This document shows, one piece after another, positions 16,740 through 25,827 of a stretch of DNA of 64,000 nucleotides. The notes below the pieces were generated by a model. It was not told the DNA's origin, ran no database searches, and saw only the letters and a list, made by a program, of their open reading frames with translations. Numbering within the stretch: position 1 is the stretch's first letter; every line of letters begins with the position of its first letter. The stretch spans positions 312,834-376,833 of the forward strand of contig NZ_LMFP01000001.1 of the NCBI RefSeq assembly GCF_001426885.1. Reading direction: 5' to 3'. The stretch is from Pelomonas sp. Root1444. GTDB lineage: Bacteria; Pseudomonadota; Gammaproteobacteria; Burkholderiales; Burkholderiaceae_C. The translations under genes were made by a program, and so were the position numbers.

Positions 16740-17942
16740 ATGAAGCTTGCCGTCATCGGCGCCGGCCCCGCCGGCCTCGCCCTCGCCCTGCTGGCCGCGG
16801 AGCGCCTGGCCGACCACCAGGTCGCCGAAATCCACCTCTTCGACACCCGCCCGCTGGACCGCGATGTCAGCGGCGACGCGCGCACGCTGGCGCTGAACCT
16901 GGGCAGCATCCGGCTGCTGCAGCGGCTCTCGGCGTGGCGGCCCGAGGTGGCCCAGGCCATCCAGACCGTGCACGTCAGCCAGGCGCCGCCCGCGCCGGTG
17001 GCCGGCGAGGTGTGGATACGCGCGGCCGACCTGGGCACGCCGCAGCTGGGCGCCGTGCTGCCCTACGGCGCACTGGTGGCGCCGCTGCAGCAGCGCTGGC
17101 TGGCGTTGGCCGCGCGGGCGCCGCAGCGCCTCTTCACGCGCTTTGCGACACCGGTGAACGCGATCCGCTCCGACGCGGGCGGTGTCGAGCTGGACAGCGG
17201 CGAGGCGCACCTGGCCGAGCGCTTCGACCTGGCCGTCGTGGCCGAGGGCGGCGTGTTCGCCGAGCAGGAGCGCAAGGCCATCGCGAGCGACTACCACCAG
17301 AATGCCTGGGTCGGCAGCGTGCGCCTGGCCGCACCCGGCTTGAAGGGCCTGGCCATCGAGCGCTTCACGCGCAACGGCCCGCTGGCGCTGCTGCCGCTGC
17401 CGGACGACGCACAGGGCGCGCGCGCGGCGCTGGTCTGGTGCCTGCCGCAGGCCGAGGACGACATCGCGACGCTCACCGACGCCCAGCGCCTGGTCGTCAT
17501 CCAGCAGCAACTACCCGCCGTGGCCGGCACGCTGACCGGCATCTCGGCGTTGAAGTGCTTCCCGCTCGGGCTGAACGCCGAGACGCGACTGCTGCAAGGC
17601 CGCACGCTGCGCATCGGCAACGCGGCGCAGACGCTGCACCCGGTGGCCGGCCAGGGGCTCAACCTCGGCTTGCGCGACGCCCAGGCGCTGGTGGACGCGT
17701 TGCGGGAATGGGCAGAGGCGGCCACTGCAGCCGGCCAGGACCTGGACGCCGTGCTCGCCCGCGTCGACTGGCAGCGCGCGCCCGACCGCTGGCCCATGAT
17801 CGCGGCGACCGACTTCCTCGCCCGCAGCTTCGCCTGGCGCCTCCCGGGGCTGCCGGCGCTGCGCGGCCTGGCGCTGGCGGGGCTGCAGCTGGCCACGCCG
17901 CTGAAGACCGCCGTCGCGCGCCGCATGATGTTTGGCGGCTGA
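16740..17942 (+). CDS. UbiH/UbiF-like FAD-dependent monooxygenase
   Basis: 400-aa flavoprotein hydroxylase of the UbiH/COQ6 family, which hydroxylates the ubiquinone ring precursor at the inner membrane. It has the N-terminal [20 protein letters not shown] fold, the DAR-x-LAL segment ([11 protein letters not shown]), and the C-terminal [20 protein letters not shown] motif, which binds FAD and is diagnostic for this subgroup. Which ring position it would act on cannot be decided from the sequence. It is followed by an unrelated secreted-protein gene 22 bp downstream, possibly co-transcribed. Confidence 0.88.
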   Translation: MKLAVIGAGPAGLALALLAAERLADHQVAEIHLFDTRPLDRDVSGDARTLALNLGSIRLLQRLSAWRPEVAQAIQTVHVSQAPPAPVAGEVWIRAADLGTPQLGAVLPYGALVAPLQQRWLALAARAPQRLFTRFATPVNAIRSDAGGVELDSGEAHLAERFDLAVVAEGGVFAEQERKAIASDYHQNAWVGSVRLAAPGLKGLAIERFTRNGPLALLPLPDDAQGARAALVWCLPQAEDDIATLTDAQRLVVIQQQLPAVAGTLTGISALKCFPLGLNAETRLLQGRTLRIGNAAQTLHPVAGQGLNLGLRDAQALVDALREWAEAATAAGQDLDAVLARVDWQRAPDRWPMIAATDFLARSFAWRLPGLPALRGLALAGLQLATPLKTAVARRMMFGG

Positions 17943-17964
17943 AACAACGCGCCACGGAGATTCG

Positions 17965-18588
17965 ATGCAGTTCCCCTTCACCCTCGCGGCGGCCCTGCTG
18001 CTGGCTGCCGCCCAGCCGGCCCGGGCCCAGACCGTGCCGCTGATTCCGCCGGCCAAGGCCATCGCTGGCGCCTCACAGGAGGAATGGTCCAAGCGCTGGT
18101 GGCGCTGGGCGCTGTCCTTCGATGACGACGAGAGCCCGGTCGCCGACCGCGACGGGCGCTTCTGCGCCTTCGGCCAGTCGGGCCCGGTCTGGTTCCTGGC
18201 CGGCACCTACGGCACGGCGCGCACGATCCGCAGCTGCCGCGTGCCGGCGGGCAAGACGCTGTTCTTTCCGCTCATCAACTACGTGACCTTCGAGCCCGAC
18301 GACGCCGACGAGTCCTGCGCCTCGCTCAAGCAACGCGCCGCCGCACTGACGCCCGCGCCTACGGCCCTGGTGCTGGAGGTCAACGGCAAGCGTTTCAACG
18401 GCCTCGCGGCCCACCGCCAGGCCACGCGACGCTGCTTCAACATCACCGATGACGACGACACGCGGGCGGCCGGCAATGGCTTCTACGTGGCGCTCGGTCC
18501 GCTCAAGAAGGGCCGCTACACGCTGAACTTCGGCGGCATCCTGCCAGGGATGTCGCAGGCGGTGACGTACACGCTGGACGTCGAGTAA
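17965..18588 (+). CDS. Secreted hypothetical protein (207 aa)
   Basis: ATG 17965 follows GGAG closely. A cleavable signal peptide is clear: MQFPFTLAAALLLAAAQPAR, with cleavage likely after ARA-Q near residue 22. The mature part opens with an aromatic-rich WSKRWWRWALSF segment and has four cysteines (near residues 53, 75, 107 and 146) that could form two disulfides in the periplasm. It ends in a beta-rich region (YTLNFGGILPGMSQAVTYTL) resembling a small Ig- or jelly-roll-like strand set. I do not recognise the family. Confidence 0.75.
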   Translation: MQFPFTLAAALLLAAAQPARAQTVPLIPPAKAIAGASQEEWSKRWWRWALSFDDDESPVADRDGRFCAFGQSGPVWFLAGTYGTARTIRSCRVPAGKTLFFPLINYVTFEPDDADESCASLKQRAAALTPAPTALVLEVNGKRFNGLAAHRQATRRCFNITDDDDTRAAGNGFYVALGPLKKGRYTLNFGGILPGMSQAVTYTLDVE

Positions 18589-18645
18589 GGCTGCCTAAGG
18601 CGTTCACGAAGCGCCGGCGCGCGGCCCTTTGGGACAATCGCTGCC

Positions 18646-19896
18646 ATGAGCCTGACTGCCTACATGGACGACCTCGGCCGCGCCGCGCGCGCTGCCGCCA
18701 CGCTGATGGCCGCCGCGCCCACGGCCGCCAAGAACAACGCGTTGCTGGCCCTGGCCCGCCGGCTGCGCGAGGCCGGCCCGGCACTGGCGGAGGCCAACGC
18801 CCGCGACTTGGGGCGCGCCGCCGAGCTGAGCGGCCCGCTGCGCGACCGCCTCAAGCTCGACGCCAAGACGCTGGCCACCGTGGCCGAAGGCTGCGAGCAG
18901 ATCGCCGCCATGCCCGACCCCATCGGGGAGATCACCGGCGTGAAGCGCCGCCCGACCGGCATCAACGTGGGCCAGATGCGCGTGCCGCTGGGCGTGTTCG
19001 GCATGATCTACGAGAGCCGCCCCAACGTGACCATCGAGGCCGCGTCGCTGGCCATCAAGAGCGGCAACGCCTGCATCCTGCGCGGCGGCTCCGAGGCGAT
19101 TCATTCCAACCTCGCGCTGGCTGAGATCGTTGGTGCGTCGCTCGAAGAAGCCGGCCTGCCGCGCGCCGCCGTGCAGCTTGTCAACACGACCGACCGCGCC
19201 GCCGTGGGCCTGCTCATCAGCCAGCCGCAATGGGTGGACGTCATCATCCCGCGCGGCGGCAAGGGGCTGATCGAGCGCATTTCGGCAGAGGCCAAGGTGC
19301 CCGTCATCAAGCACCTGGACGGCAACTGCCACAGCTATGTCGACGCCGAGGTGGACCTCGACCAGGCGGTGAAGGTCGTCGACAACGCCAAGACGCAGAA
19401 GTACAGCCCCTGCAACGCGACCGAGTCGCTGCTGGTGCATGTGGCCCAGGCGCCGGCCTTCCTGCCGCGCATCGCGTCCATCTTCAAGGCCAAGGGCGTG
19501 GAAATGCGCGGCTGCCTGCGCACGCTGGCCCTGGTACCCGGCGCGGTGGCGGCGACCGAGGAAGACTGGTCCACCGAATATCTCGCGCCTGTCATCAGCA
19601 TCAAGGTGGTCGATTCACTCGATGAGGCGATTGCGCACATCAACCGCTACGGCTCGCACCACACCGACGCGATCCTGACGACCAACCACCCCAACGCGAT
19701 GCGCTTCCTGCGCGAGGTCGACTCGGCCAGCGTGATGGTCAACGCCAGCACGCGCTTCGCCGACGGCTTCGAGTACGGCCTGGGCGCCGAGATCGGCATC
19801 TCCACCGACAAGTTCCACGCCCGCGGCCCGGTGGGGCTGGAGGGGCTGACGTCGATGAAGTGGGTGGTGTTGGGGCAGGGTGAGGTGAGGGGCTGA
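18646..19896 (+). CDS. proA: Gamma-glutamyl phosphate reductase
   Basis: Second step of proline biosynthesis: NADPH-dependent reduction of gamma-glutamyl phosphate to glutamate-5-semialdehyde. 416 aa, an aldehyde-dehydrogenase fold. The catalytic Cys lies in [12 protein letters not shown], with [17 protein letters not shown] earlier and the conserved C-terminal [20 protein letters not shown] and GLEGLTSMK. The length matches the family. proB is not adjacent in this window, as is usual in Burkholderiales, where proA and proB are unlinked. Confidence 0.97.
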   Translation: MSLTAYMDDLGRAARAAATLMAAAPTAAKNNALLALARRLREAGPALAEANARDLGRAAELSGPLRDRLKLDAKTLATVAEGCEQIAAMPDPIGEITGVKRRPTGINVGQMRVPLGVFGMIYESRPNVTIEAASLAIKSGNACILRGGSEAIHSNLALAEIVGASLEEAGLPRAAVQLVNTTDRAAVGLLISQPQWVDVIIPRGGKGLIERISAEAKVPVIKHLDGNCHSYVDAEVDLDQAVKVVDNAKTQKYSPCNATESLLVHVAQAPAFLPRIASIFKAKGVEMRGCLRTLALVPGAVAATEEDWSTEYLAPVISIKVVDSLDEAIAHINRYGSHHTDAILTTNHPNAMRFLREVDSASVMVNASTRFADGFEYGLGAEIGISTDKFHARGPVGLEGLTSMKWVVLGQGEVRG

Positions 19897-19960
19897 GCCG
19901 CCGGGGATGTGCTGGTGCCCGTACGGCTGAGACGCTCTGCACCAGCCATGACCTCCGTGC

Positions 19961-21445
19961 TTAGCGGCCGGTGGGCATCACCTTCGGAGCAAAACGGAAA
20001 TCTTGAAGACCCAACGCACGCGGGTCTGCGGTCGGAGCAGCCGAAACAGAGCGCCAGGTGGAGGCCGTCATTGGTTCGCCCACCACAATCGCGTCGACGG
20101 CTGACGTCGATCCGTAGGTCTTGAACGGCAGTCCACGGTCGAAGGGGTCCAAAGAATCGTTTCGTTGCCGACGGCGGTCACGCGCATCCATATGACCGTC
20201 GTCTGTGAAATCGACCTGGCAATGGACGTTCGCGAGCAAGGTTTTCTTATCCAGGCCAAGCACCGCCTGGGGCGCCGACTTGTTGGCAAGCTCACGGTGA
20301 ATCACGACCGCCATGATCTGCGTGCCCGCTGTGTGCCGTATCAACCAGATCCTTGGTGTTTGTGCACTGAGTACAAGAAACACGGGCTTGCCTGGCGAAT
20401 TGACGATGATTTGAACCTCGCGTGCTTCTTCGGAGGCGCCAGGAAATGTCATACCTGTGGCGATGCCCCTGCTGCGCGTTACGACGGCGATCTCGAAGTC
20501 TTTGACAAAGGCGACTTCCGGGAAGTGGCAGGCTTCGCGATGGGCGCTGAAGGCATCCGCGGGAAGCGTGTTCCCAGCGATCGGCGCCATCGCTGGCCAG
20601 GTGCCTAGGCTGACACGCAGCAGGGGCTCAAGCAATTTGCAGTTCGCCGCCCACCTTGCCGAGTACCGGCAGTAGCGGTAGAGCCGCGATTCGATCTCCG
20701 TACCGCGTACATCGTTGGCGTTGCCTTGAGCTAGAACGCGCACTCTGTCCAAGTGCCCAGGGTCGCTCAACGCGGCCCATACCGCGCTTTGCAAGGGTGC
20801 GTTTAGAACTCTGACGTCTCCATGTTGTGGCGAGCGGTTCATGCCCATGTCAAGGAATAGCTGCAGCATGTCAAGAGAATGGCAGGACGTCAGCGCATTT
20901 CCAGCACGGAAGTTCAGTTCCGGTTGCGTGCCGTTCATGTCGGCGCCATGGGCAATCAGAAGTTTGTAGAGAGCCGCGGTTTGCTCGCGGTCAAACGTTC
21001 CGCCGCGCCGAGATGGTGCCGAGGGGCAACGGTCAAAAACCGTGTTTAGCCCGCTCGGGCCGTTGGGGTCTGCACCTTCTTGCAACAACCATCGCAGCAC
21101 TTCAAGGTTGCCGCCCAGAATCGCACGATCAATGGGTACGCCCTCGGCGCAGCCAACACTGCTGCCATTCAGCAATTTGTTCTTCTGTAAGGCTTGCCAC
21201 TCCTGCAGCGCGCGCGGTGTCGACGACAGCAGCTTGCGCTCCCGCGGCGCCAATGTTTTCCAAGCGCGCTCGGTCCGCGTGCTGACTTGTGTCGCCAGTG
21301 CGGCCGGTGTGCCGTCTTTCAACGTGTCGATCCAGATGCGATCAAGGGTACAGCCGCCAGAATCGCCGATAGCGTGCGCTGCTCCGGCGCATAGGAGGAG
21401 CATGAGGGCGGTGAGACCTCTCAGAAGTTGATGCGGCGCATGCAT
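19961..21445 (-). CDS. Secreted ankyrin-repeat-like protein
   Basis: 494 aa from ATG 21445, with a signal peptide (hydrophobic LTALMLLLCAGAAHA, cleavage after AHA). Ankyrin-like repeats include VPIDRAILGGNLEVLRWLLQ, EGADPNGPSG, then LYKLLIAHGADMNG and SLDMLQLFLDMGMN. The C-terminal half (about 300-494) has a beta-rich domain with a DDGHMDARDR stretch that looks like a calcium-type acidic loop. It is probably a periplasmic or surface protein-binding scaffold. The sequence is noticeably less GC-biased than its neighbours. It converges with proA. The partner is unknown and the call rests on repeat pattern only. Confidence 0.6.
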   Translation of the reverse strand: MHAPHQLLRGLTALMLLLCAGAAHAIGDSGGCTLDRIWIDTLKDGTPAALATQVSTRTERAWKTLAPRERKLLSSTPRALQEWQALQKNKLLNGSSVGCAEGVPIDRAILGGNLEVLRWLLQEGADPNGPSGLNTVFDRCPSAPSRRGGTFDREQTAALYKLLIAHGADMNGTQPELNFRAGNALTSCHSLDMLQLFLDMGMNRSPQHGDVRVLNAPLQSAVWAALSDPGHLDRVRVLAQGNANDVRGTEIESRLYRYCRYSARWAANCKLLEPLLRVSLGTWPAMAPIAGNTLPADAFSAHREACHFPEVAFVKDFEIAVVTRSRGIATGMTFPGASEEAREVQIIVNSPGKPVFLVLSAQTPRIWLIRHTAGTQIMAVVIHRELANKSAPQAVLGLDKKTLLANVHCQVDFTDDGHMDARDRRRQRNDSLDPFDRGLPFKTYGSTSAVDAIVVGEPMTASTWRSVSAAPTADPRALGLQDFRFAPKVMPTGR

Positions 21446-21526
21446 CAGGCGGATTGGAGCATGGGCTTGCCAGGAGCTAGAGATCGCAAAGGTAGCATCC
21501 CGTCCATGCAAGACACCCCGCTGTCA

Positions 21527-21574
21527 GGAGTCGGCGTAATCCGGCCACCCGGAGTCGGCATATAGCGGCCAGTC
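21527..21574. repeat. Tandem 24-bp repeat, possible insertion-sequence end
   Basis: Two imperfect copies, GGAGTCGGCGTAATCCGGCC then GGAGTCGGCATATAGCGGCC, start 24 bases apart. Tandem end repeats of this sort with TCGGCrTA...CGGCCA resemble the multiple terminal repeats of IS21-family elements. No transposase gene remains nearby, so if it is an IS end it is a solitary remnant. Confidence 0.35.
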
Positions 21575-22032
21575 GGACCGGTGCCGAAGAGCGTCTCGAA
21601 GGACCTTGTGGAGTGGGTTATTTTGCGGTGTTTGCGGCCCCTTTCGAGACCGTCTCGGATCGCGGAAGCTCGGGCCTTCGAGTTCCAGCTCGGCAGGTTG
21701 GGGTGAACGCAGTGAACCCCAACGAATCGTGGTGATCAGCGAGCGGCCATTCGTGTGAGGCCGATGCCGGGAGTTCGCCCCGGCGGGCGACCTTCTTTTT
21801 GAGCGACCAAAAAGAAGGCAAAAAGTCGCCCCTGTTCCGTCGCCCTTCGCTTCGCTCCGGGTTCCCTGCGATGCTCGAACGGCGAGGCCCGCGCAGAACT
21901 CCCTTCGCTACGCTGCGGTCAAACCGCTGCGCGGAGTCAGTTGACGAAGTGCGCTGCGCGCACGCCTCGCCGTCCTGCGCTTCTCGGCTCCTCCAAAGGG
22001 GACCCTTGAAACAGCCGAACAGCCGAACAGCC
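21575..22032. other. Gene-poor stretch with hairpins and short repeats
   Basis: No credible coding frame on either strand; the open frames give Arg/Ser-rich sequence. It contains an imperfect hairpin at 21785-21831 (GGGCGAC ... GTCGCCC, with internal TTTTTG / CAAAAAG runs). Three tandem copies of ACAGCCGA lie at 22011-22034. This looks like accumulated intergenic debris rather than a gene. Confidence 0.5.
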
Positions 22033-22062
22033 GAGTAGAGCGGGTCGCGACCCGCTCTACTC
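22033..22062. repeat. Perfect 30-bp palindrome with GCGGGTCGCGACCCGC core
   Basis: GAGTAGAGCGGGTCG is followed immediately by its exact reverse complement. The 16-bp core recurs at 22767-22782, so the two copies bracket the small lipoprotein gene. No T-tract. Likely a REP-type dispersed palindrome. Confidence 0.7.
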
Positions 22063-22228
22063 TTCAAATCACAAACGGTTCGAGCTGCAAGCCCCGCACA
22101 GCGCCATCGCTCGGCCGTGAAATTTCGGAACATCTGAACCTTGTGCACGCGCTTCGGTACCCACTGAGCATGAACGCAGGCCCATCGGCCTGCATGCGGG
22201 GCCCGCGCGGCCAAGGAGAAGTGGTTTG

Positions 22229-22597
22229 ATGAACACGAAGATGACTCGCAAGGGCTTTCTCGGTGCCGCCTCGGGCGGGACGGTTTTGCTGCTGCTGCAG
22301 GCCTGTGGTGGCGGCGGGAGCGACGGCGCCGCCACCCCAGCGCCGAACGGTCTCAGCAGTTGCAGTTCCACCGGTGCGGCGATCTCCGGCAACCACGGGC
22401 ACTCGCTGTCGATCCAGGCGGCAGACCTCAATTCGACGAGCGCGCTCAGCTACAGCATTCAGGGCAGTTCAACCCACGCTCACACGATCACGCTCAGCCC
22501 GACGCAATTGGCGGCGTTGAAGGCGGGGCAGAGCGTGACGGTCACATCGTCGACCGACCTCTCGCACGATCACAGCGTGATGATCACCTGCGCGTGA
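22229..22597 (+). CDS. Small His-rich lipoprotein
   Basis: 122-aa exported protein, ATG 22229 with AAGGAG ten bases upstream. The N terminus (MNTKMTRKGFLGAASGGTV) resembles a weak Tat signal and ends in a lipobox LLLLQAC, making the Cys near residue 26 the probable lipidated residue; a GGGGSD linker follows. The mature domain has clustered histidines, GNHGHSLSI, STHAHTITL and LSHDHSVMI, and ends ITCA. Three HxH-type pairs on predicted beta strands suggest metal binding (Cu or Zn) in the periplasm, but this is inference. The family is not recognised. It is flanked by two copies of a palindromic repeat. Confidence 0.75.
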   Translation: MNTKMTRKGFLGAASGGTVLLLLQACGGGGSDGAATPAPNGLSSCSSTGAAISGNHGHSLSIQAADLNSTSALSYSIQGSSTHAHTITLSPTQLAALKAGQSVTVTSSTDLSHDHSVMITCA

Positions 22598-22766
22598 TGC
22601 CTGGCGGTCGGCGCGCAATGCGTTGTGCACAACCGGCGCGTGGCCGGCCCGACACGGAGCAAACAATCCGCTCCCGTCGGGCCCGCAATCTCTCGACGCA
22701 GCCGGGGGCGCGGGTCGTCTGACCCGCCAGCAATCGAGTCCGGCGCCTGGAACGGCGTGACAGATA

Positions 22767-22782
22767 GCGGGTCGCGACCCGC
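22767..22782. repeat. Second copy of the GCGGGTCGCGACCCGC palindrome
   Basis: Perfect 16-bp palindrome, extended as TAGGGCGGGTCGCGACCCGC on the minus strand. That TAG is the stop codon of the DUF4139 gene (22784-22786), so the repeat abuts and includes the stop. It matches the core of the 30-bp palindrome at 22033-22062. Confidence 0.65.
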
Positions 22783-22783
22783 C

Positions 22784-24376
22784 CTACCTCAACCCCGTCA
22801 CCTGCGCCTCCTTCGGCGCACTGACCACGTACTCCGCCGTGAACCGCTGGCTCTGCCCCGCAGCCAGTGGCAGCTCCCACAGCACCAGCCCTGGCTGCTT
22901 GCGCCAGGCCTGCGTCGTGGGCGCGGGGCTGAATTGGGCCTGCACCTTGATGTCCTCGTGCTGCGACACCGGCGCGGTTTCGATGAACTGCAACGTGACC
23001 GCCGACGTGTGGCGGTTCTCGACGACCCACGCCCGCCCAATCCGATGCTCGGCCCGCGCGCCGATGAAGCCGGTGTTGGCGGCGTTGCGCTGCTCGGGTT
23101 CGATCTGCACGCGCACGGCGTCGTCGCGGCCGAAGGGCAGCTCCAGGCGTTCCTCGCCGGTGGCGACGTTGAGCGTGCTGTTGCCCACCAGCGCGCCGTC
23201 GCGCACCAGCTGCACGGTGCCGCGTGGCCAGGCGCCGGCCGGTTTGGCGGCGTCGGCCACCAGGTAGGCCGCCGCCTCGGTTTGCGGCTGCACGCGGGCC
23301 AGCACCTTGGCCTGCAGCTTCTCGCTGCCCAGCGTCAGGCTGGCGCGCTGCGTGCCGCTGTCGATGTTGACGCGCAGCGGCAGCACGAACTCGGTGGCGT
23401 GGCTGCCCTCGAACACGCCGAGGTCGAAGCTCTCCAGCTTGCCCACTGCGTCTTCGGCGGCGAGACGACTGACGAGGGCGGCCCGTTGGCCCGTGACGAC
23501 GACCTCATTGGCAACGCCCAACGCGGGTGCCGGCGGGCGCGGGACAGCGAGGTCGAGCTGCCACGGCCGGGGCAAGCCTTGCCCCACCTTCTGGGCCACC
23601 TGGGCGGTGGACAGCCGCAGCCGCACGTTCTTCCAGTCCTCGCCGCTTTGCTGCGACACCTGGGCCAGGCGCTCCAGGTTCAGCGCGCCGCTCGCCGTGT
23701 CCAGCAGCGCGCGGTAGCTCGGCGCCCAGCCGGCTTGCGTCACGCGGTAGTTCAGCTTCAGCTCGACGTCGCGCGCAGTGGACAGCCGCACGCGCAGGCT
23801 GCGCCATTGCGGATTGGCGGCGGTCATGCGGTCACGCTCGCCTTTCAGTGGCGCGAGCTGCTTGTCCAGGTCGGCCAGTTGGCGCTGCAGCTGGAGCTGC
23901 TTCAGCACCGCCTCCTGCGCCGCCTTGCGGATGCTGTCGGCCGTCGCGGCGATGCCGGTGGCGGGCGTCGAGCGCGCCTCGCCCGAGCCGAGGGCCTTCA
24001 GGTAGCCCAAGCTGGTCTCCAGTGCGCTGGCCTCCGCGGAGAGCAGGTCGCGCTGCACTTCCAGCTTGCGCACCTGCTCGTCCAGGGGGCCGTTGCCGCA
24101 ATCGGGCACGCGCTCGCGCGGCAGTGTCTCGACCTGCACCGGGCCGAGGTTGACGCCGGCGGGCGCGTCGATTTGCAGCGAGTCGGGGTCGAAGCGGGCC
24201 GTCAGGCAGTTCAGCACCAGCGCCTTGGCACCCGCCGCCACCGTGGCCAGGCGCGTGACCTGGGCGCCGCCGGGGTAGACGAGGACTTCGTCGATGCGCG
24301 ACTGGGCCGTCGCCAGCGCCGGCAATGCGAGTGCGGGAACGCAGGCGGCGAGCCATCGAAAGGGGACGTGGCGCAT
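22784..24376 (-). CDS. DUF4139 / mucoidy-inhibitor MuiA family protein
   Basis: 530 aa from ATG 24376 ([20 protein letters not shown]), with a signal peptide cut after ATA-Q. The N-terminal DUF4140-like strand domain ([15 protein letters not shown]) is followed by a coiled-coil stretch (about residues 105-190, [20 protein letters not shown] and onward). The DUF4139 beta domain then runs to the end ([48 protein letters not shown]). The function of this widespread periplasmic family is unknown; one member is linked to mucoidy suppression. It is transcribed divergently from queC, 47 bp apart. Confidence 0.82.
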   Translation of the reverse strand: MRHVPFRWLAACVPALALPALATAQSRIDEVLVYPGGAQVTRLATVAAGAKALVLNCLTARFDPDSLQIDAPAGVNLGPVQVETLPRERVPDCGNGPLDEQVRKLEVQRDLLSAEASALETSLGYLKALGSGEARSTPATGIAATADSIRKAAQEAVLKQLQLQRQLADLDKQLAPLKGERDRMTAANPQWRSLRVRLSTARDVELKLNYRVTQAGWAPSYRALLDTASGALNLERLAQVSQQSGEDWKNVRLRLSTAQVAQKVGQGLPRPWQLDLAVPRPPAPALGVANEVVVTGQRAALVSRLAAEDAVGKLESFDLGVFEGSHATEFVLPLRVNIDSGTQRASLTLGSEKLQAKVLARVQPQTEAAAYLVADAAKPAGAWPRGTVQLVRDGALVGNSTLNVATGEERLELPFGRDDAVRVQIEPEQRNAANTGFIGARAEHRIGRAWVVENRHTSAVTLQFIETAPVSQHEDIKVQAQFSPAPTTQAWRKQPGLVLWELPLAAGQSQRFTAEYVVSAPKEAQVTGLR

Positions 24377-24423
24377 GGGGTTTGCCAGGGAGCCGAAGGG
24401 GTGGCAAAGGTAGCATCCCGCCC

Positions 24424-25128
24424 ATGACCGACACACGTAAAGCGCTGGTGCTTTTTTCCGGCGGCCAGGACTCCACGACCTGCCTGGCCTGGGCGCTGGA
24501 CCGCTACGCCGAGGTCGAGACGCTGGCCTTCGACTATGGCCAGCGCCACCGCATCGAGCTGGACTGCCGCAACACCGTGCGCGCGCAGATCGCGCGCCAG
24601 TTCCCCCACTGGGCCGACAGGCTGGGCGCCGACCACCTGCTGGACCTGAGCCTGCTCGGCCAGATCAGCGACACGGCTCTGACCAGCGAACGCGAGATCG
24701 AGCTGCAGGCCAACGGCCTGCCCAACACCTTCGTGCCGGGCCGCAACCTGCTGTTCCTGACCTTCGCCGCGACGCTGGCCTACCGGCGCGGCGCGAGCGT
24801 GCTGGTGGGCGGCATGTGCGAGACCGATTTCTCCGGCTACCCGGACTGCCGCGACAACACGCTCAAGGCCTTGCAGGTCGCGCTCAGCCTGGGCCTGGAT
24901 GCGCCCATGACGCTGGAGACGCCGCTGATGTTCATCGACAAGGCGGCCACCTGGCGCCTGGCCGAGCAGCTGGGCGGCGAGGCGCTGGTGAAGCTCATCG
25001 TCGAGGAGACCCACACCTGCTACCTCGGCGAGCGCGGCGAGCTGCACGACTGGGGACATGGCTGCGGCCACTGCCCGGCCTGCGCGCTGCGGGCCAGGGG
25101 GTTCGCGCGCTACCAGGCCGCGGCATGA
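24424..25128 (+). CDS. queC: 7-cyano-7-deazaguanine synthase
   Basis: ATP-dependent conversion of 7-carboxy-7-deazaguanine and ammonia to preQ0, in queuosine tRNA modification. 234 aa. The PP-loop is [10 protein letters not shown] (about residues 11-20). [11 protein letters not shown] and the zinc-binding Cys cluster (THTCYLGER, then [13 protein letters not shown]) are complete. The stop overlaps the next start (ATGA at 25125-25128), so lemA is coupled to it. folE, which supplies the pathway's first intermediate, lies 700 bp downstream on the other strand. No preQ1 riboswitch is visible in the short leader. Confidence 0.96.
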   Translation: MTDTRKALVLFSGGQDSTTCLAWALDRYAEVETLAFDYGQRHRIELDCRNTVRAQIARQFPHWADRLGADHLLDLSLLGQISDTALTSEREIELQANGLPNTFVPGRNLLFLTFAATLAYRRGASVLVGGMCETDFSGYPDCRDNTLKALQVALSLGLDAPMTLETPLMFIDKAATWRLAEQLGGEALVKLIVEETHTCYLGERGELHDWGHGCGHCPACALRARGFARYQAAA

Positions 25129-25670
25129 CGACGTGGCAGTGGATCGGCGTCGCTGCGGCGGCGCTGCTGTTCTTCTGGGGCGTCGGCGCCTACAACCGGC
25201 TGATGTCGCTGCGCAATGCCATCGGCGAGGCCTTCGCGCAATTGGACGCGCACCTGAAGGCACGCTCCGAAGCCTGCGACAAGCTGCTCGCCGCGGTCGC
25301 GCCGCGGCTGCCCAGCGAGCAGGCGACCTTCGACGCGTTGGCCAGCGCCCAGGCGGAATCGCAGGCCGCGGCCCAAGCGTCGCGCGCCAAGCCCTGGGCA
25401 CCCGACCCGGTCGGCAGCCTGGCCGTCGCCAGCGCGCTGCATGCGGCGGCGCTGACCCGGCTGATGTCCCTGCTGGACCACCAGGCCGAGCTGCGCAGCG
25501 AGACGGAGATCGATGCGCTGGTCAGCGAGCTGAAGCTCATCGAACGGCAGCGCGCTTTCGCACGCCAGGTCTTCAACCAGGCCGTGAGCCAGTACAACGA
25601 GGCGCTGCAGCAATTCCCGACGCGGGTGCTGGCGAACCTGTACGGGTTCAGCGAGGCAAGGTCACTGTGA
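25125..25670 (+). CDS. LemA family protein
   Basis: 181 aa. One N-terminal transmembrane helix ([20 protein letters not shown]), then a long helical bundle with LemA features: [20 protein letters not shown], alternating Leu/Arg heptads, and the C-terminal [20 protein letters not shown] plus LYGFSEA. LemA proteins are membrane-anchored helical proteins of unknown mechanism, linked to envelope stress in some species. It is translationally coupled to queC by a 4-bp overlap. Its TGA is the first codon of repeat copy D. Confidence 0.85.
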   Translation: MTTWQWIGVAAAALLFFWGVGAYNRLMSLRNAIGEAFAQLDAHLKARSEACDKLLAAVAPRLPSEQATFDALASAQAESQAAAQASRAKPWAPDPVGSLAVASALHAAALTRLMSLLDHQAELRSETEIDALVSELKLIERQRAFARQVFNQAVSQYNEALQQFPTRVLANLYGFSEARSL

Positions 25671-25803
25671 GCCCCTCGCCCGCTGTCGCTCGCTGAACGC
25701 GGCGACACCAGTCGGTCCCCCGAGGGGACGGCGATGCTTGAGGCATTGAGCCTCAAGCACATCGCCCTGGCGGGCCGGCTTGGGAGCGGCCCGGCGCTCG
25801 GGC
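25668..25803 (+). repeat. Stop-codon-associated repeat, copy D
   Basis: It starts with the lemA TGA itself: TGAGCCCCTCGCCCGCTGTC, then CGCTGAACGCGG, GGTCCCCCGAGGGGACGGCG, a hairpin TGCTTGAGGC / GCCTCAAGCA, CACATCGCC, and the tail GCTTGGGAGCGGCCCGGCGC shared with copy A. This is the longest copy and the only one on the plus strand. Confidence 0.75.
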
Positions 25804-25827
25804 GAATACACGCGCTTTCGTCTGAGA

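Noticed and set aside
12460-16743. A 1427-codon plus-strand frame across the diguanylate cyclase and aldo/keto reductase genes
   Set aside because: Spans two real genes on the opposite strand and lacks any domain; a codon-bias artefact.
22011-22034. Short tandem repeats as a CRISPR
   Set aside because: Three abutting 8-bp units without spacers, and no cas genes in the window.
24377-24423. preQ1 riboswitch ahead of queC
   Set aside because: The 47-bp gap shared with a divergent gene shows no pseudoknot-type elements.
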